A DNA stretch of 22,536 nucleotides. Source: a virus. Of this stretch, positions 19,246 through 22,536 are shown in pieces. The first letter of the stretch is position 1. Each line of letters starts with the position of its first letter. Where the stretch lies: the IMG/VR virus record IMGVR_UViG_3300010354_000727, positions 1 to 22,536 of that record; one strand, given 5' to 3'. The notes below the pieces were generated by a model, which ran no database searches, was not told the origin of the DNA, and saw only the letters and a list, made by a program, of their open reading frames with translations. The position numbers and the translations under genes were made by a program.

Positions 19246-20430
19246 TTAGTATTTAGCCGGGGCAGTATGTTTTCGGTAATCATTGCCTACTCTTAGCCAA
19301 TTTTCTCCTTTGCCTTCGAGTATGTCAACGATTCGATCAATAGTTCCATCGGTCCAATCGCTGATTTGTCCTAAATTAGGATGGGGTCCTGTTAACAAAG
19401 ACATCAATTTAGATAAGGCATCCTCGATACTCCAAGGAATATACAATCGTTTATGATCGTTTGCAAAAGTTTCAGGAAAACTGCGATAGGCAGGATAAAG
19501 CACATTACATCCAAGAGTATCAGCTTCGGAAACGGTATTAGAGACCCAATCTTGTAAAGCACAATTAAACAGTACACGAGTATCGTTGAGTAAAGAATAG
19601 TAATCGTTTTTATCAAGATCTTCGTAAATAACAAGTTTTCCTTCCTGTTGTAATCTACGAGTACGATTCATATAACTGTTATTATTAGATCGAAGTTTAC
19701 TACCGCTAAAAACAGCAAACTCAATTTTTCGGTAACCATTAGAGTAACGACGGAACCATTCCTCAATGAGATCCATAAAAAAGTCTGGTTGTTTTTCTTG
19801 ATCCCATCGTGCGGCGAATCCTACTCTCCATGCTCTATCAGAAAATGGTTTTAATTCGCCGGGAACTCGACTTCTAACTTCTTCCTTGCCAAATGCTAGT
19901 CCACTAATGTTATAAATAGGAGCTTGCCAACCGGCAACTTTCATGTGCATAACCATTTCTTCATTAGTAGCAAGGATACCGTCTACGAACGAGTCCACCA
20001 TTTTTTCATAGTGGCCCATCCACCGAGACATACCCCAAACATGAACAAAATCATCTGGATCAATGGTTTGAGCAAGACAACGAACAAACACCCGAGGACG
20101 ATAAGCAGGATCGACTTGATTGAGAATATAAGGAATGCTCTCGATTCCGGGCTGAAACATGTCTTCGAAATAGATAACATCTTCATTAGTAACCTGACCT
20201 TCTTTCATAAATCGAATCAAGTTCATGATTTGACTCATACCGAAATAACCGCGACCGTGTGCATCTAATACCTGACCAGTGCTGATTTGTTGATCAGTGG
20301 TCAGTGTAGTTCCAGGAACATCGATCCAGGTAATACCACGGCGTTCAAATACACGACGATTCCAATCAGTTAGTTGTAGAGTGTATCGAGCCTTGTAAGG
20401 CTCTAACCCCATATAAAATAGTTTACGCAT
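19246..20430 (-). CDS. Glycosyltransferase, family-1/GT-B-like, 394 aa
   Basis: The C-terminal half shows the GT-B donor-domain pattern: 'WRVGFAARWDQEKQPDFFMD' at the domain start, a conserved-type 'KLVIYEDLDKNDYYSLLNDT' loop, and 'WVSNTVSEADTLGCNVLYPA' in the place of the family 'E-x7-E' nucleotide-sugar region. The N-terminal half carries 'YFEDMFQPGIESIPYIL' and a linker with 'DGILATNEEMVMHMK'. It likely transfers a sugar to phage DNA, a virion protein or a host glycan; GalE may supply UDP-galactose. The ATG at 20430 overlaps the stop of the preceding gene. Similar enzymes are frequent in T4-like cyanophages. The acceptor is unknown. Confidence 0.85.
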   Translation of the reverse strand: MRKLFYMGLEPYKARYTLQLTDWNRRVFERRGITWIDVPGTTLTTDQQISTGQVLDAHGRGYFGMSQIMNLIRFMKEGQVTNEDVIYFEDMFQPGIESIPYILNQVDPAYRPRVFVRCLAQTIDPDDFVHVWGMSRWMGHYEKMVDSFVDGILATNEEMVMHMKVAGWQAPIYNISGLAFGKEEVRSRVPGELKPFSDRAWRVGFAARWDQEKQPDFFMDLIEEWFRRYSNGYRKIEFAVFSGSKLRSNNNSYMNRTRRLQQEGKLVIYEDLDKNDYYSLLNDTRVLFNCALQDWVSNTVSEADTLGCNVLYPAYRSFPETFANDHKRLYIPWSIEDALSKLMSLLTGPHPNLGQISDWTDGTIDRIVDILEGKGENWLRVGNDYRKHTAPAKY

Positions 20431-20668
20431 TACGATTGCCTGCGTCTTTGCGATTCATTTGTTTAATGGTCCAAGTCCAATTGTCCCGTGGATTTTTACC
20501 ATTTTGCCATCGTTTAAAATCATAGTACGGGCTATGATCGTCGCCAAGGTGTGCCTCATTGTAAGGATATCCAAACTCTACACAAAATTTCTTATATTGT
20601 TCGAGATCATCGAAAATTTTGGAAACTTCGGGTTTCATTACAAAATATTTTTTAAATTCTTTAGCCAT
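20423..20668 (-). CDS. Conserved small phage protein, 81 aa (start revised)
   Basis: The frame is open to an ATG at 20815, but that would overlap the PTPS-like gene by over 100 bases. The ATG at 20668, with AGGTAATTC ahead, gives 'MAKEFKKYFVMKPEVSKIFD', followed by an aromatic, acidic helical part ('QYKKFCVEFGYPYNEAHLGD') and a basic end. The N-terminal phrase is one I associate with small cyanophage proteins of unknown role. It overlaps the glycosyltransferase start by 8 bases, so they share a transcript. Confidence 0.75.
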   Translation of the reverse strand: MAKEFKKYFVMKPEVSKIFDDLEQYKKFCVEFGYPYNEAHLGDDHSPYYDFKRWQNGKNPRDNWTWTIKQMNRKDAGNRNA

Positions 20669-20681
20669 TGAATTACCTACT

Positions 20682-21143
20682 TTAGATTTTAAGTTGTTGA
20701 AGTGGTTTAGTGGTATTATAGTAAATTGTGGCGCCGTTCTCACCGTCTTCGGAAACAGTGATCTCAACATCACGATCTGGATAACGATTAGAGATTTGAT
20801 CGTATAGATCGTCACTAATCATTTCGCAGCTTTTATAATCTAACGACAAAACACCTTGTGCGCCAGAATACAATCCTTCGAGCCATCGTTTAAATTGAAT
20901 GAATTCGATGTCTCGATCATTATGCCAAACTTGAATAGCAACAGTGAAATGAAAAATATGCCTATGAGGGTAAGCCAAAAACGAAACATCATAAATGTCA
21001 CCTGTTTTAAGAGCCGGATCTTGATCGGCTGCTGGGTATTTATGAATACCCTCCTTCTCGAAGGTAATCCAGATCATTCGTTTGGCTTGATCCTTAATAC
21101 GAGATTGTTTTTCCATTAGTGCTTGATTGTGTTGTTCTATCAT
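20682..21143 (-). CDS. Divergent PTPS/QueD-like T-fold protein, 153 aa
   Basis: I read this as a remote 6-pyruvoyltetrahydropterin-synthase relative. The order matches the T-fold: 'ITFEKEGIHKYPA' (H34, like the first zinc His), 'LAYPHRHIFHFTVAIQV' (H60, H62, like HGH before the first long strand), 'DIEFIQFKRWLEGLY' (like 'vvDFgdLK'), 'CEMISDDLYDQI' (E107, like the 'sEnlA' helix) and 'VEITVSEDGENGATIYY' (E132, like the pterin-anchoring Glu). The catalytic Cys and the Asp-His pair of QueD are not seen, so it may bind a pterin without QueD chemistry. No Shine-Dalgarno precedes the ATG. The alternative is an unrelated conserved phage protein. The homology call is inference. Confidence 0.55.
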   Translation of the reverse strand: MIEQHNQALMEKQSRIKDQAKRMIWITFEKEGIHKYPAADQDPALKTGDIYDVSFLAYPHRHIFHFTVAIQVWHNDRDIEFIQFKRWLEGLYSGAQGVLSLDYKSCEMISDDLYDQISNRYPDRDVEITVSEDGENGATIYYNTTKPLQQLKI

Positions 21144-21188
21144 TTTAAATGTTAAAAATTAAGTTAAAGTTATTGATCTTAAAATTTA

Positions 21189-21698
21189 TTAAATTTCTCG
21201 ATCTTTGTCATAATCGTGCCAAGGAGTAAAGACCATATCTCTTTTCATTAATGTGTGTAAGCTATGACACCAAACCCCGGGGTTAGTACCTTTAAATTTT
21301 ATATCATCAAGTTTAATTGTAGCATTGTATCCTAACAGTTGTATATAGGGCAATTTTACCGATATCATTGGAATAAAATTATGAAATTCAGTTAAACCAC
21401 TTTCATGTAAACCTTCGACGCAATCAACCGGGATATCTAGAGTACATAGATATTCTCGTTCAAGAAAGTATATGATCATGTCTTCCCATTCCCGCCATCC
21501 TTTGGCATCGTTGGTTTCTAACTTAGGAAAACTCATATTTGCACCAAAATAGATATGTTCGGCACCATTTAATTTTGCTGAAATATCGTTTACATTTTGT
21601 ACTCCTACTACAAACAAAGTTTTAAGACCTTGTGCAGGGGAGCATTCTACTTCAACGCCGTTGAAGAATTGTAAACCGCTATTCGGATCTCTGTTCAT
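21189..21698 (-). CDS. Hypothetical protein, 169 aa
   Basis: A mixed alpha/beta soluble protein: 'LQFFNGVEVECSPAQGLKTL' at the N-terminus, 'AEHIYFGANMSFPKLETNDA' and 'REWEDMIIYFLEREYLCTLD' in the middle, then 'MISVKLPYIQLLGYNATIKL' and a polar tail. The first strand with 'GVEVECSPAQG' and the repeating strand-helix order suggest a compact enzyme-like domain, but no motif is secure. AGAGG precedes the ATG at 21698. It overlaps the preceding gene and lies 45 bases before the PTPS-like gene. Confidence 0.7.
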   Translation of the reverse strand: MNRDPNSGLQFFNGVEVECSPAQGLKTLFVVGVQNVNDISAKLNGAEHIYFGANMSFPKLETNDAKGWREWEDMIIYFLEREYLCTLDIPVDCVEGLHESGLTEFHNFIPMISVKLPYIQLLGYNATIKLDDIKFKGTNPGVWCHSLHTLMKRDMVFTPWHDYDKDREI

Positions 21699-22017
21699 TG
21701 CTAACCTCTAAAGTTATATCTCGTTGATTTTCTACATGATTGATCTGGCACCATCTCGTCCAAACAAATTCGGCATCTCGATGCCAAATTGATGGACCTG
21801 ATAATTTGTAAATCCTACCGCTTCGTGTAACACCTTGCATAGTATCTGGGTCAAAGTATTGAATTGCACTACTTACTCGTCCTTCGCCGTCGATATTCCA
21901 CCCTATAAAATGACGAGTCGCACCTTCCCAATATGGGCTTTGCGCTTCGAAAATTTTCCAATGTGTTAGAGTAATCTCGGGTACCTGATCAACAGGTTGT
22001 GTTATCCAAATACTCAT
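21679..22017 (-). CDS. Hypothetical protein, 112 aa
   Basis: Aromatic-rich protein with 'LTHWKIFEAQSPYWEGATRH', 'FIGWNIDGEGRVSSAIQYFD' and 'SGRIYKLSGPSIWHRDAEFV'. The last phrase, with Trp and His-Arg-Asp, is one I have seen in small bacterial proteins of unknown function, so cellular homologues may exist. An AAAAGGAGACTCA Shine-Dalgarno is excellent. Its start overlaps the preceding gene (ATGA-like, 22014-22017) and its end overlaps the 169-aa gene. Soluble; function unknown. Confidence 0.72.
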   Translation of the reverse strand: MSIWITQPVDQVPEITLTHWKIFEAQSPYWEGATRHFIGWNIDGEGRVSSAIQYFDPDTMQGVTRSGRIYKLSGPSIWHRDAEFVWTRWCQINHVENQRDITLEVSNEQRSE

Positions 22018-22536
22018 TGAGTCTCCTTTTCAAGGTTATCAAGACTGTTCTGGTCTAATTCTACAGTATCATCGTTACTGTTGTCAACGACTTCGAACAA
22101 TTGATTAAACATTGTGTTGGCATTCATAGTTTTCTTTCCTTTAAATCCTCGGGTGCCAACAATTTCCATCCAATAAGAACTATAAGAATCGATAAGTAAA
22201 TCTGATTTTACACGATCAGTTGTTGCAAAAATTTCTTCAACGATATCTTCAAAGAAAACATAATCACCTGTACTTCGTCGCATCATAGCTGGAAACGCAC
22301 CTGAGTCAAACATTCGATTGGCTTGTTGCACTGCCTCAATATGAGTCCATACATTATGACCCATTAGTAAAGCGTAACTGAAACTATCCCAGCTAGTATT
22401 ACCGACTTTACCTAATTTATTTAGGTCAGTTGGCCCATATTTACAAATATCATTAATTTTTAGGAGCCGACTAATAGGACTTTCGTCAAAGTGTCGCACG
22501 AAACCATCGTTAACAATAACATCCTTAAACGGTCGC
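22014..22536 (-). CDS. Hypothetical protein, 5'-truncated by the window edge
   Basis: The frame has a GTG at 22499 but no Shine-Dalgarno, and it stays open to the window edge, adding 'RPFKDVIVNDGFV' before 'RHFDESPISRL'. The real start therefore probably lies outside. At least 174 residues are visible: 'LMGHNVWTHIEAVQQANRMF', 'YVFFEDIVEEIFATTDRVKS' and an acidic C-terminus ('DNSNDDTVELDQNSLDNLEK'). Helical and acidic, without catalytic motif. It overlaps the next gene by four bases. Confidence 0.68.
   Translation of the reverse strand, partial: RPFKDVIVNDGFVRHFDESPISRLLKINDICKYGPTDLNKLGKVGNTSWDSFSYALLMGHNVWTHIEAVQQANRMFDSGAFPAMMRRSTGDYVFFEDIVEEIFATTDRVKSDLLIDSYSSYWMEIVGTRGFKGKKTMNANTMFNQLFEVVDNSNDDTVELDQNSLDNLEKETQ

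Noticed and set aside
20669-20815. N-terminal extension of the 81-aa gene
   Set aside because: It would overlap the PTPS-like gene by over 100 bases, and the ATG at 20668 has its own Shine-Dalgarno.
21035-21054. Small hairpin GGGTATT/AATACCC with a late-like CATAAATA
   Set aside because: It sits inside the PTPS-like coding sequence with no gene start nearby, and the box is only a partial match; chance is sufficient.
1-22536. tRNA genes, CRISPR array, insertion sequence or integrase
   Set aside because: No cloverleaf, spaced repeat series, transposase or terminal inverted repeat pair was found by reading both strands.

Overview
The window is an A+T-rich segment of a tailed double-stranded DNA phage genome, most likely a marine or freshwater T4-like myovirus related to cyanophage and pelagiphage myoviruses. 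The evidence is densely packed short genes with ATGA overlaps, a virion-type beta-sandwich gene at the left edge, and a mix of nucleotide-metabolism, glycan and 7-deazaguanine genes beside many small phage-type proteins. No photosynthesis gene is present, so a heterotrophic proteobacterial host fits as well as a cyanobacterium. The host cannot be fixed from this sequence.

Layout. Only the left edge (1-492) is on the plus strand: the 3' end of a Calx-beta-like structural gene, which meets the minus-strand block stop codon to stop codon. Everything else is on the minus strand and reads right to left. From the right edge: a string of conserved phage hypotheticals (22536-20423), including a divergent 6-pyruvoyltetrahydropterin-synthase (PTPS/QueD)-like protein; a glycosyltransferase, a 37-residue membrane microprotein and a His-rich exported protein (20430-18803); then a strong terminator. 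A galE-like epimerase, folE, a Bax-inhibitor-1 membrane protein, small genes including a cupin, queD and a YhhQ-type queuosine-precursor transporter follow (18749-13333), ending at a second terminator. Next come a MazG-like pyrophosphohydrolase, queE, a DUF2452-like protein, a 5'-3' exonuclease and hypotheticals (13231-8643). Then there are several short transcription units of tiny proteins (8578-5745), a MoxR AAA+ ATPase, a metallopeptidase/VWA protein, small genes and thyX (5642-489).

How it fits together. FolE, QueD and QueE are three of the four steps from GTP to preQ0, and YhhQ imports preQ0/preQ1. This suggests deazaguanine DNA modification, or supply of queuosine precursors. QueC and a DNA transglycosylase (DpdA) are not in the window. 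ThyX, MazG and the exonuclease fit nucleotide recycling and replication. GalE and the glycosyltransferase fit sugar modification. MoxR and the VWA/metallopeptidase form a putative chaperone-like pair.

Regulation is unusually legible. Seven minus-strand unit boundaries join an intrinsic terminator, or a similar inverted repeat, to a sigma70-type promoter, often with the -35 box inside the hairpin. Many promoters have an extended -10 (TGC before the hexamer). Two genes (galE and the exonuclease) have promoters placed so that transcripts should be leaderless. Four protein genes of 56 residues or fewer, at 7378-7503, 8292-8411, 8408-8578 and 19111-19224, were found by reading between the larger genes. 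No tRNA, CRISPR array, insertion sequence or integrase was seen.
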